In this document: positions 6,826-14,347 of the stretch, in pieces
Layout of the letters: every line of letters starts with the position of its first letter
Numbering within the stretch: the stretch's first letter is position 1
Assembly (NCBI GenBank): GCA_964517075.1
Contig: CAZFAT010000015.1
Span: forward strand, 1-23,464
Length of the DNA: 23,464 bases
Origin: CAZFAT01 sp964517075
GTDB taxonomy: Bacteria; Acidobacteriota; Vicinamibacteria; Vicinamibacterales; SCN-69-37
Reading direction: 5' to 3'
The notes under the pieces: model-generated
The model's input: only the letters and a program-made list of their open reading frames with translations
Databases searched by the model: none
What the model was told of the DNA's origin: nothing
Position numbers and translations under genes: made by a program

Positions 6826-8529
6826 TCAGTTCACCCATTTCGGATAGGTTCTGACAAGTTCAAAGAACTCCTTCATGTCGTCGAAGTTGTTCTCCCAGGT
6901 CGTGTACATCATGCCGACGACGCCGGGCGCGCCCTCGCTGTTGCGCATCCACCCGAGGACGTTCTGCTTCATGTCGCCGTCGTAGTAGCCGCACAGCACC
7001 TGCGTGTGACCGCGATCGGCGAACCACTTCACGCCGGCCGGGTCGCGTGAGTACCACATCATGATCACGACGTCCTTCGGGAGCGTCGCCCACGCGTTGT
7101 CGTAGTTGCCGTTGACCAGGTAGTAAGGCCCGCTCACCGAGAACGGCCGGGCGTTGTGGTGCGGCGTGTACATGTCCGACCAGGTGTAGATCGTCGCACC
7201 CGGCGCGCGCGTGCGGATGATGTCCACACCCGTCGCCGTGAAGTCGGCGAGAATCTGACCCGGCGCCGCGTCCCCTTCCTCCCAGCCGGCGACGCGGATC
7301 TCGTCGACGTTCATCATGTAGCCCGTCGCGCCCCAGACTTTCACCGCCCACTGCATCTCGTAATCCATCAGCTCGAATACCTTCGGCTCGTTCATCGTCA
7401 GGTTCACCTGACTGCCGAGAATGACCGGCGGGTAGTACCAGGAGACGAGCACCGTGGCGCCGTCCGCGATGCGCGAGCCGGCCGTCAACCGCAGCGGGGG
7501 GGCCGGCCGCGCGATGTTGTTCGGGCGGAACTCGGGATCCTCGATGCGCTCGAAGTCGCGCCCTTCCTCGTAGCTGGTGCGGCCGTCGGCGCTCGTCACC
7601 TTCACAGGCGTGCGCGCGCGGCGGATGACGTTGATCAGCCCCACGGGCGCCACGCGCACGTCGTCAATCCAGGCGGTCCCGCCCGAGAGGCGCATGCCCA
7701 GCGACAGCCGCACCTCGCTGGCTTCGAGCGTGTGCAGCAGGACCGTGTACTGACGCCAGTCCTGCGTCGCCGTGCTCGTGAGATCGCGGAAGACGTGACG
7801 TCGGCGGTTGTTGTTCGAGTGGGCCTCAATCGTCGGCCGGCCGTTGACCACGCCATCGGTCTTGAGCCAGAAGGACACGAGATAGCTCCGGAACGGCGTC
7901 ACGGCCAGGTTCTGGGTGAGCGTCACGTTGGGCGACGCGCCCGCGCCCGCGGCCGCCGCCGGCGCCCCGGCCGACATCCTCAGACTGGTCTTCCCGCCGT
8001 GGGCGGACGTCGAGTCGGCGGACACGCGGCCCGCGGCATCGGCGCTGGCCCAGCCGCGGAACGCGGCGTCGGACACCTCCTCGAACCCGCCGTTCACCAG
8101 CGCCGGCACCGCCGCGGGATCCGGCTGCGCCTCGCGCCCCTTCACGATGAAGGGGGCATTGCGGACGGGCACCCCGGCCGCCAGCATGCGGTCGAACCCG
8201 AAGTAGCGGCCGCCGTATCCGGTCGGATAGACGGTCGGGACGAGCGTCATCTTCAGCTCGGCGGCCTTGGCCTTGATGCGCGCGATATTGGCGAAGTACT
8301 CGGGCCCGGCCTTCTCGGCCTGGAGATGGCTGCTGTCGGACAGCAGCGCGTGCCGGCTGCCGAGCGCCGCCGCCTGTTCCATCAGTTGGATGGCCCGGTC
8401 GGCCCCGGCCGTCGTGCCGAGGTTCTGACCGAAACGCAGGAAGATCCACGTCTGTGCGAAGTCCGCCGTCGGGGTGGATGTAGTGGCCGCGAGGACGAAT
8501 ATGGCGACGAGCAGTCTTCTGGGATTCAT
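6826..8529 (-). CDS. Secreted TIM-barrel-like putative glycoside hydrolase with inserted jelly-roll domain
   Basis: From ATG 8529 the product is 567 aa. Residues 1-25 form a signal peptide (MNPRRLL then hydrophobic, ending near FAQ). Residues 27-135 look like the start of an alpha/beta barrel (QTWIFLRFGQN, HALLSDSSHLQ, KMTLVPTVYP). Residues 145-295 resemble a CBM4/9-like jelly roll: NGGFEEVSDAAFRGW, SAHGGKTSLRMS, SYLVSFWLKTDG and GTAWIDDVRV. The barrel then resumes with ATGYMMNVDEIRVAGW (401-416), TIYTWSDMY (447-454), VVIMMWY (487-493) and MMYTTWENNFDDMKEF (540-555). Asp409-Glu410 recalls a GH20-like acid pair, but I cannot name a family. The start at 8529 is favoured by GGAGG 7 bases upstream and by the signal peptide; an ATG 22 codons earlier is weaker. 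It is divergent from a polyol-type dehydrogenase. Confidence 0.75.
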   Translation of the reverse strand: MNPRRLLVAIFVLAATTSTPTADFAQTWIFLRFGQNLGTTAGADRAIQLMEQAAALGSRHALLSDSSHLQAEKAGPEYFANIARIKAKAAELKMTLVPTVYPTGYGGRYFGFDRMLAAGVPVRNAPFIVKGREAQPDPAAVPALVNGGFEEVSDAAFRGWASADAAGRVSADSTSAHGGKTSLRMSAGAPAAAAGAGASPNVTLTQNLAVTPFRSYLVSFWLKTDGVVNGRPTIEAHSNNNRRRHVFRDLTSTATQDWRQYTVLLHTLEASEVRLSLGMRLSGGTAWIDDVRVAPVGLINVIRRARTPVKVTSADGRTSYEEGRDFERIEDPEFRPNNIARPAPPLRLTAGSRIADGATVLVSWYYPPVILGSQVNLTMNEPKVFELMDYEMQWAVKVWGATGYMMNVDEIRVAGWEEGDAAPGQILADFTATGVDIIRTRAPGATIYTWSDMYTPHHNARPFSVSGPYYLVNGNYDNAWATLPKDVVIMMWYSRDPAGVKWFADRGHTQVLCGYYDGDMKQNVLGWMRNSEGAPGVVGMMYTTWENNFDDMKEFFELVRTYPKWVN

Positions 8530-8597
8530 CGCGCGACCTCCAGGTACGGGGCGTACTGCGACGGATGATATCGCGACCGTGATATGACAGGACACGC
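8530..8597. promoter_or_regulatory. Divergent promoter region with TGATAT direct repeat
   Basis: Only 68 bases separate the divergent secreted protein and the dehydrogenase, so their promoters must overlap. TGATAT occurs at 8566-8571 and again at 8580-8585, a 14-base period, and the first copy continues into the palindrome GATATC. This could be an operator or -10 elements; the sequence alone does not decide. Confidence 0.35.
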
Positions 8598-9629
8598 ATG
8601 AAGGCGCTGGTGCTCACGGCGTACAACCACCTCGAGATGCAGGACGTGCCCGAGCCGGGGCTCGGGCCTCGCGACGTGCTCGTGCGCGTGAAGGCCTGCG
8701 GCATCTGCGGCAGCGACGTGCACGGGATGGATGGATCCACCGGCCGGCGGCGGCCGCCCATCATCATGGGCCACGAAGCCGCCGGCATCGTGGAGCGCGC
8801 GGGCCCGGAGGTGCGGGACTACACGGCCGGCGACCGCGTGACCTTCGACTCGACGATCTACCGGCCGGACAGTTACTTCTCGCGACGCGGGCTCATCAAC
8901 CTGTGCGATGACCGACGCGTGCTCGGCGTCTCCTGCGAGGACTACCGGCAGCACGGCGCCTTCGCCGAGTTTGTCGCCGTGCCGGACCACATCCTCTACC
9001 GGCTGCCCGCCAGCCTGACCTTCGAGCAGGCCGCCATGATCGAGCCGGTCGCCATCGCCCTGCACGCGCGGCACCTGACGCCGCTCGAATCCGGCGACAC
9101 CGCTCTCGTCTACGGCGCGGGCCTGATCGGGCTGATGATGACTCAGGTGCTGCGCCAGACGCCGATGGCCCGCATCATCGCGGTTGACGTGGACGACAAC
9201 CGGCTGGCCGTGGCGCGCGAGCTCGGCGCCGACGACACCTTCAATGCCTCGGCCACCGATGTGCCGGCGGCGGTCCGGTCGCTCACCAACGGCCGTGGCG
9301 CCGATGCGGTGCTGGAGTGCGTCGGCGCGGACGCCACGGTGCGGGGCGCCATCCTGAGCGCTCGGAAGGGTGGTACGGTGACGCTCGTCGGCAACCTGGC
9401 GCCGGACGTGTCCATGCCCTTGCAGGTCGTGGTCACGCGTCAGATCCGCGTGCAGGGATCCTGTGCGTCGAGCGGCGAGTACCCGGAAGCGCTCGACCTC
9501 GTCGCGTCCGGCAAGGTCAACGTGGACCGGTTCATCTCGGCCGCCGTGCCGCTCGATCAGGGGCCCGAGTGGTTCGACCGGTTGTACAAGCGCACGCCGG
9601 GCGTGATGAAGGTCCTGCTGAAACCCTGA
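8598..9629 (+). CDS. Zinc-dependent medium-chain dehydrogenase (polyol/alcohol type) lacking structural-zinc cysteines
   Basis: This 343-aa protein has the MDR layout. The catalytic-zinc site is visible as CGICGSD with Cys37, GHE with His59-Glu60 and a later IEP with Glu149. The Rossmann motif GAGLIG is at 173-178, and Asp197 at the end of the second strand favours NAD over NADP. Relatives include sorbitol, galactitol-phosphate and threonine dehydrogenases; the substrate is not determined. The structural-zinc lobe normally has CxxCxxCx7C. Here residues 89, 92 and 95 are Arg, Ser and Ser and only Cys103 remains, so that zinc is lost although the surrounding NLCDDRRVLG sequence is kept. Start ATG 8598. 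The gene ends 5 bases before the convergent deacetylase. Confidence 0.9.
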   Translation: MKALVLTAYNHLEMQDVPEPGLGPRDVLVRVKACGICGSDVHGMDGSTGRRRPPIIMGHEAAGIVERAGPEVRDYTAGDRVTFDSTIYRPDSYFSRRGLINLCDDRRVLGVSCEDYRQHGAFAEFVAVPDHILYRLPASLTFEQAAMIEPVAIALHARHLTPLESGDTALVYGAGLIGLMMTQVLRQTPMARIIAVDVDDNRLAVARELGADDTFNASATDVPAAVRSLTNGRGADAVLECVGADATVRGAILSARKGGTVTLVGNLAPDVSMPLQVVVTRQIRVQGSCASSGEYPEALDLVASGKVNVDRFISAAVPLDQGPEWFDRLYKRTPGVMKVLLKP

Positions 9630-9634
9630 CGTGG

Positions 9635-10441
9635 CTACTTGCCGCCGCGCGTGCTCCGCACGTATCGCGCGACCGTCCCGACCGGCGCAATCCACACACC
9701 ATTGGCCGGGTCCATCGCGTAGGCGGACAACTGCTCGAGCATCGCCACCCGCGTCGTCTGCCGGCCGCTCGCGCCGATATCGTGTCCGGCGAGCACCACC
9801 CACATCCCCGTCTTCTTCGCGGCCTCGATGATGGGCAGGATCTGGTCGAAATCCTTGCCGTCGGACTCGATGCCGGTCAACTGCGCGAAATCCACGTACG
9901 CCGGATCATTGGGCGCCTCGTCCAGCCAGCCGCGCGCGGTGACGTACAGGCTCGCCGCCACGGGCACGTAGCTCTGCGTGTTGACGCCGCGCCCCACGAA
10001 CGTCTGCCCGCAGGGATAGGCGAACGACTCCGGCCGGACGCCGAACAACTCCTCGATGCGCCGGTTCGACTCGACGAGTTCCTTCCGCATCTCGTCGATG
10101 CTGAAATCCTCGAGCGCCTTCGTCCGCGAGAACGGGAAGTTGCCCGAGCACCGATGATTCAGGGAATGACTGGCCAGCTCGTGCCCGCTCGCGGCCGCCT
10201 TCTTCCAGCCGTCGAGTTGCCGCTCCGCGGTCGACGGCACGATGTAGAACGTCGCCTTGACGCCGTGACGATCCAGCAGCGCCGTGCCCCCCTGCACCTG
10301 GCTCGCACGGGCATCGTCGAAGCTCAGACTCAGCGCGACCCGCTTGCCGTCGGGCCACTGGAACGGCGCCGGTGCCTGCTGGGCGAAGACGGTCTGGCCG
10401 GCAATGAGCAGTGCGGGCAGCATCCACAGCCGTGGGGTCAT
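9635..10441 (-). CDS. Secreted polysaccharide deacetylase (NodB domain)
   Basis: From ATG 10441 the protein is 268 aa with a signal peptide (hydrophobic 5-19, likely cleavage after VFAQ). NodB motifs are complete: LSFDDA with Asp42-Asp43 (catalytic base and metal ligand), SHSLNH with His92 and His96 (metal ligands), RPESFAYPCG (137-145) and a terminal AGHDIG with His220. The family hydrolyses N- or O-acetyl groups of chitin, peptidoglycan or other polysaccharides; export suggests cell-wall or environmental polymer. GGAGG lies about 6 bases before ATG 10441, so this start is preferred over an ATG 23 codons upstream. Neighbouring genes include a secreted glycoside-hydrolase-like protein and a polyol-type dehydrogenase, which suits carbohydrate processing. 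The gap upstream (10442-10616) shows no gene. Confidence 0.88.
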   Translation of the reverse strand: MTPRLWMLPALLIAGQTVFAQQAPAPFQWPDGKRVALSLSFDDARASQVQGGTALLDRHGVKATFYIVPSTAERQLDGWKKAAASGHELASHSLNHRCSGNFPFSRTKALEDFSIDEMRKELVESNRRIEELFGVRPESFAYPCGQTFVGRGVNTQSYVPVAASLYVTARGWLDEAPNDPAYVDFAQLTGIESDGKDFDQILPIIEAAKKTGMWVVLAGHDIGASGRQTTRVAMLEQLSAYAMDPANGVWIAPVGTVARYVRSTRGGK

Positions 10442-10616
10442 GACGTCCTCCAGATCGACGCGCCGGACGCCTGTTCGGGGCGGCTGTCGGGCGCAGGACA
10501 TCGTAGCCATCTTTGGCCGACAGCTCCACCGGCGTTCGCCTGCACCGCGGGAACCGCGCAGGTTCCGTTCGCGCTGACAATAAGGAGTCCAGGCAAATCC
10601 ACCGGTATCTCTCAGC

Positions 10617-11696
10617 TTACGTCGCGAGCAGTTTCGACATGACGCCCGACGTAATTTCCCGGGTCGTCCCCGTGCCGCCCAGGTCGGGCGTGAGGGGCGC
10701 GCCGTCGGCCAGCACCGCGCGCACGGCGGAGTCGACCAGGCGCGATGCGTCGCCCTCGCCCAGAAAGTCCAGCATCATCGCGCCGGCGAGCATCGTGGCC
10801 ATCGGATTGGCCACGCCGCGTCCCGTGATGTCGGGCGCGGAACCGTGCACGGGCTCGAACATCGAGGGCGCCGTGCGCGCCGGATTGAGGTTGGCGCTCG
10901 GCGCCAGACCCAGGCTGCCCGTGATCGCCGCGCTCAGATCCGTGAGGATATCGCCGAAGAGGTTCGACGCGACGACGACGTCGAAGGTTTCGGGGCGGCG
11001 GACGAAGTCCATGCACGCGGCGTCGACGAGTAGCGACTCCGTCCGGATCTCCGGGAACTCGCGCGCGACCTCCACGAAGACGCGGTCCCAGAACGCCATG
11101 CCGTAGCCCTGGGCGTTGGACTTGGTGATGGACGTCACCAGCCGACGGCCGTGTCGCTGCCGCGCCAGCTCGAACGCGAACCGGATGACACGCTCCGTGC
11201 CGTGGCGCGTGAAGATGCCCGACTGCACGGCGACCTCGTGCGGACCGCCGGGATAGAGGACGCCGCCCACCTGCGCGTACTCGCCTTCGGTGTTCTCGCG
11301 CACGACGACGAAGTCAATCGAGCCGGGCGCCTTGCCCGCGAGCGGACAGCGGACACCCGGATACAGCACCGCGGGCCGCACGCACGCGTACTGATCGAAG
11401 CCGCGCCGGATCGGCAACAGCAGGCCGTCGAGCGTGAGGTTGTCCTGCAGGCGCGGATCGCCGACCGCGCCGAAGAAGATCGCGTCGAAGGCCCGCAGCT
11501 CGTCCAGCGCGTCGGCCGGCATCATGCGGCCATGCGCGAAGTAGTGGTCGGAGCCCCACGGAAACCGGCTCCACGCGAACTGCGCGCCCGATCGGGCCGC
11601 CGCGGCCTCGAGCACGGGGATGGCGGCGTCGACGACCTCGGGCCCGATCCCATCGCCGCCGATCACGGCAATGCGATAGCTCCGGCATTCGTTCAC
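10617..11696 (-). CDS. D-malate/tartrate dehydrogenase (decarboxylating), isopropylmalate dehydrogenase superfamily
   Basis: The 359-aa protein begins IAVIGGDGIGPEVV (9-22). It has RRGFDQYACVRP (97-108), VVRENTEGEY (131-140), TKSNAQGYGMAFWDR (191-205), ASNLFGDILTDL (243-254, Mg-binding Asp) and FEPVHGSAPDI (280-290). The residues around these sites (DAIFFGAVG, CPLAGKAPGSIDF, GLAPSANLNP) match the DmlA/TtuC branch better than LeuB or isocitrate dehydrogenase as I recall them. Expected chemistry is NAD-dependent oxidative decarboxylation of D-malate to pyruvate, or oxidation of tartrate. GTG 11696 overlaps the transporter stop by 4 bases (GTGA), so the pair is translationally coupled. An apparent upstream extension of this frame only shadows the transporter gene. 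Confidence 0.88.
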   Translation of the reverse strand: MNECRSYRIAVIGGDGIGPEVVDAAIPVLEAAAARSGAQFAWSRFPWGSDHYFAHGRMMPADALDELRAFDAIFFGAVGDPRLQDNLTLDGLLLPIRRGFDQYACVRPAVLYPGVRCPLAGKAPGSIDFVVVRENTEGEYAQVGGVLYPGGPHEVAVQSGIFTRHGTERVIRFAFELARQRHGRRLVTSITKSNAQGYGMAFWDRVFVEVAREFPEIRTESLLVDAACMDFVRRPETFDVVVASNLFGDILTDLSAAITGSLGLAPSANLNPARTAPSMFEPVHGSAPDITGRGVANPMATMLAGAMMLDFLGEGDASRLVDSAVRAVLADGAPLTPDLGGTGTTREITSGVMSKLLAT

Positions 11697-13108
11697 CACA
11701 GACCGATCACCTTCCACCAGAGGAATCCCACGGGCAGCCAGACGGCCATGTGGACGAGCGAGATCAGAAACCCGATCCGCCACCACTCCGCCTGCGTCAG
11801 ATACCCAGCGCCAAAGATAATCGGCGCCGGTCCCGTGCCGTAATGCGTCGTCGCCGCATTGAGGCTGGAGAACACCCCGAACGACAGCGCGGCGACGAGC
11901 GGCGGCGCCCCGAGTCCAATGGCCGCGGCGAAGAAGGCCGGAAACATCGCGGTCACGTGCGCGGCCAGGCTCGCAAACGCATAGTGCGCGTAGAAGTAGA
12001 CCACGAGCAGCAACGTCAGCGCCCAGGGCCACGACCAGCCGCCCACCGTGCCGGCCACGCCGCGGGCGAGCGCGTCGGGGAACCCGGCCTCCTGGAGCTG
12101 GGTCGCCAGGGCGACCAGGCCGCCGAACCAGATGAGCGCATCCCACGCGCCGGTTTCGCCGAGGACGTCCCGCCAGGCCAGCACTCGCGTGATCAGCAGC
12201 AGGCTCAGACCCAGATACGCGACCGCGGTCGCCGATACGCCATGCCATTCGCCCGTGAGCCACAGCACCAGCAGCAGCGCGAACACACCCACCATGACGC
12301 GTTGGTCGCGCGTCATCGTCCCCATGGACGCGAGACGATCGCTGGCGAGGGCTTGCGCCGCGCTGGTCTCGCGGACCTCCGGCGGACACAGACGGAAGAT
12401 GACGGCCGGGACGATGACGAGGCTGAGCACGCCGGGCACGACCGCGGCAAGCGCCCAGAGGGTCCACGTCACGTCGACGCCCGAAGCGCCGCGCGCCAGC
12501 TCGGCCACGAGCGGGTTCGGCGCCACGGCGGTCAGGAACATCGCACACACCACGAGATCGCTCTGGTAGAGCGTCATCAGCAGGAACGCGCCGATGCGCC
12601 GGGTCGGCGAAGACGGAACGGATCCAAAGGCGCGGGCGACGTTCAGCGTCACGGGAAACAGGATGCCGCCGGCGCGCGCGGTGTTCGACGGCGTGACGGG
12701 CGCCATCACCAGGTCGGCGAGCGCGATCGCATAGCCAAGCCGCAGCGGCCGGCTGCCCAGCCGCGCGATGATGCCGTACGCGATGCGCTCGCCCAGCCGC
12801 GTCTGCACGAACCCGCGCGCGAACAGAAACGCCGCGACGATCAGCCACACCGTCGTGTTGGAGAAGCCAGCCAGCGCATCGGCCAGCGTGACCAGCTCGA
12901 GCAGCACGCCGGCGGTGAGCGCGACAATGACCACCGCGCCCGCGGGCATCGGGCGCGTGATCAGGGCGCTGACCGTCGCTCCGAAGAGGCACAGCAGTCC
13001 CCAGCGCCGGGCGTCGAAGTCGCCGTGCGGCAGGAGCCAGATGGCAGCCGCCACGAGCGGCGGAACAAACCATCGCCAGGATTCGGTTCGTGGGACCGGC
13101 TCGGACAT
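11693..13108 (-). CDS. DASS/SLC13-family dicarboxylate transporter (CitT/TtdT-like)
   Basis: From ATG 13108 the product is 471 aa with about 12 hydrophobic helices. It carries the two DASS motifs: PVTPSNTARAGG (138-148, SNT at 141-143) and, in the second half, THYGTGPAPIIF (421-432). The latter is typical of the CitT, TtdT and plant DiT1 branch, which carries citrate, tartrate, succinate or 2-oxoglutarate/malate, often by exchange. It lies directly upstream of, and overlaps by 4 bases, a D-malate/tartrate dehydrogenase gene, which points to C4 hydroxy-diacid uptake. A CATAAT hexamer on the minus strand (13124-13129) ends 15 bases before the start. A longer frame reaching 13390 overlaps the divergent phosphofructokinase gene and is unlikely to be used. 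Confidence 0.9.
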   Translation of the reverse strand: MSEPVPRTESWRWFVPPLVAAAIWLLPHGDFDARRWGLLCLFGATVSALITRPMPAGAVVIVALTAGVLLELVTLADALAGFSNTTVWLIVAAFLFARGFVQTRLGERIAYGIIARLGSRPLRLGYAIALADLVMAPVTPSNTARAGGILFPVTLNVARAFGSVPSSPTRRIGAFLLMTLYQSDLVVCAMFLTAVAPNPLVAELARGASGVDVTWTLWALAAVVPGVLSLVIVPAVIFRLCPPEVRETSAAQALASDRLASMGTMTRDQRVMVGVFALLLVLWLTGEWHGVSATAVAYLGLSLLLITRVLAWRDVLGETGAWDALIWFGGLVALATQLQEAGFPDALARGVAGTVGGWSWPWALTLLLVVYFYAHYAFASLAAHVTAMFPAFFAAAIGLGAPPLVAALSFGVFSSLNAATTHYGTGPAPIIFGAGYLTQAEWWRIGFLISLVHMAVWLPVGFLWWKVIGLW

Positions 13109-13169
13109 GCGGTGGACGCCCGCATTATGCCCGCGATGAGGATCAATCACGCTACCATCGGCTGCCCTG
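13109..13169. promoter_or_regulatory. Divergent promoter region: transporter (-) and phosphofructokinase (+)
   Basis: On the minus strand CATAAT (13124-13129) ends 15 bases from the transporter ATG. On the plus strand TACCAT (13153-13158) ends 11 bases from the phosphofructokinase ATG. Neither has a convincing -35 box. No Shine-Dalgarno is seen before ATG 13170, which would suit a very short or absent leader. Confidence 0.4.
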
Positions 13170-14324
13170 ATGCGCGCCCTCCTTGCCCACAGCGGCGGGC
13201 CGACCGCCGTCATCAACGCCAGCCTCCAGGGCATCGTCGAGGAAGCACGCCGGCACCGGGTCATCACAGGTGTGCTGGGCGCCCGTTTCGGCATCGAGGG
13301 CCTGCTCGCGGGAGACTTCGCCGACTTGCTCGCGCTTGCGCCCGAGCGGCTCGCGGCGGTCGGCCACGCAACGTCCTCCGCGATCGGCACGTCCCGTCGG
13401 GCGGTGACGGCGGCAGACCTGGAGCGGGTGCTGGACGTCTGCCGCGCACACGACGTGCGATGGCTGTTCTACACGGGCGGGAACGGCTCGATGGAAACGG
13501 CTCGGCAGATCGCCACCGCGGCTCGCGCGTCCGGCCGGCCGCTGGGCGTGATCGGTGTCCCGAAGACCATTGACAACGACCTGGCCGCGACCGATCACAC
13601 GCCGGGCTATCCCTCGGCGGCGCGCTTCTTCGCCTGCGCGGCGCGCGACATCGGCGCCGACAATCGCGCGCTCCGCGGACTGGTTCAGATCATCGAGGTC
13701 CTCGGGCGCAATACCGGGTGGATCACCGCGGCCACGACGCTCGCGCGGCACCGGCCCGACGACGCCCCACACCTGGTCTATCTCCCGGAACACCCGCTGC
13801 CCCTCGCGCGGTTCCTTGACGACGTGCAGCGCGTCTTCGATCGGCTGGGCCGGTGCACCGTAACCGTGTGCGAGGGGCAGCTCGACGAACACGGCGCGCC
13901 CTTCGGCGCCGACGTCCGCATGAGTTCCCGCGGACCACTCGCGACGAACCTGGCGCATCGGCTCGCGCTGCTCGTCACCGAACACCTGGGCGTCAAGGCA
14001 CGCGGCGAGAAACCCGGGCTCCTGGGCCGGGTCAGCACCGAACTGCGCTCCGACGTGGACTGGATCGAGGCGCGGCGCGTCGGCGAGGCCGCCGTCCGTG
14101 CGGCGGTGGCCGGCGAGTCCGGGATGATGGTGACGCTCGACCGCCTGCCGGGGCTGGACTACGGATGCACGACGGGTCTCGTGCCGCTCGAGCGCGTGGC
14201 GGGCACGGCGCGTCGATTTCCGGCGGAGTGGATCGACAGCGGCGGACAGGACGTCCGGTCAGACTTCAGAGACTGGGCCGCGCCGCTGGTCGGTCCGATC
14301 GCGGCGGATGAGGCCATCGACTGA
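13170..14324 (+). CDS. 6-phosphofructokinase, probable PPi-dependent type
   Basis: This 384-aa protein starts MRALLAHSGGPTAVINAS, the usual phosphoryl-donor-binding N-terminus. GGNGSMETA is at 103-111 and PKTIDND at 131-137, whose Asp135 is the expected catalytic base; LGRNTGWI is at 179-185. Lys132 in PKTIDND marks PPi-dependent enzymes (ATP enzymes usually have Gly there). The residue equivalent to E. coli Gly104 is Gly106, which is ATP-like, and the preceding Asp is Asn105. The donor is therefore uncertain, with PPi favoured. It catalyses the fructose-6-phosphate to fructose-1,6-bisphosphate step of glycolysis in the cytoplasm. ATG 13170 is the only start that keeps the N-terminal motif intact. 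It converges on the large acyl-activating fusion. Confidence 0.87.
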   Translation: MRALLAHSGGPTAVINASLQGIVEEARRHRVITGVLGARFGIEGLLAGDFADLLALAPERLAAVGHATSSAIGTSRRAVTAADLERVLDVCRAHDVRWLFYTGGNGSMETARQIATAARASGRPLGVIGVPKTIDNDLAATDHTPGYPSAARFFACAARDIGADNRALRGLVQIIEVLGRNTGWITAATTLARHRPDDAPHLVYLPEHPLPLARFLDDVQRVFDRLGRCTVTVCEGQLDEHGAPFGADVRMSSRGPLATNLAHRLALLVTEHLGVKARGEKPGLLGRVSTELRSDVDWIEARRVGEAAVRAAVAGESGMMVTLDRLPGLDYGCTTGLVPLERVAGTARRFPAEWIDSGGQDVRSDFRDWAAPLVGPIAADEAID

Positions 14325-14347
14325 CGCGTTCCGGATGCCACGGTCCT

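Noticed and set aside
7156..8568. 470-aa plus-strand open frame opposite the secreted barrel protein
   Set aside because: Arg/His-rich translation with no domain, antisense to a gene with signal peptide and ribosome site.
8526..9803. 425-aa minus-strand open frame opposite the dehydrogenase
   Set aside because: No domain, His/Arg/Gly-rich; the plus-strand gene has full MDR motifs.
10442..10616. Possible small gene or RNA between the deacetylase and the dehydrogenase
   Set aside because: No coding pattern, strong hairpin or ribosome site found; treated as the leader of the deacetylase gene.
11697..13073. N-terminal extension of the dehydrogenase frame up to 13073
   Set aside because: The extra part overlaps the transporter in another frame and is Arg/Ala-rich; the real start is GTG 11696 in a 4-base overlap.
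11750..13573. 607-aa plus-strand open frame opposite the transporter
   Set aside because: Arg/Gln/His-rich low-complexity translation, antisense to a clear transporter gene and running into the phosphofructokinase gene; typical high-GC shadow.
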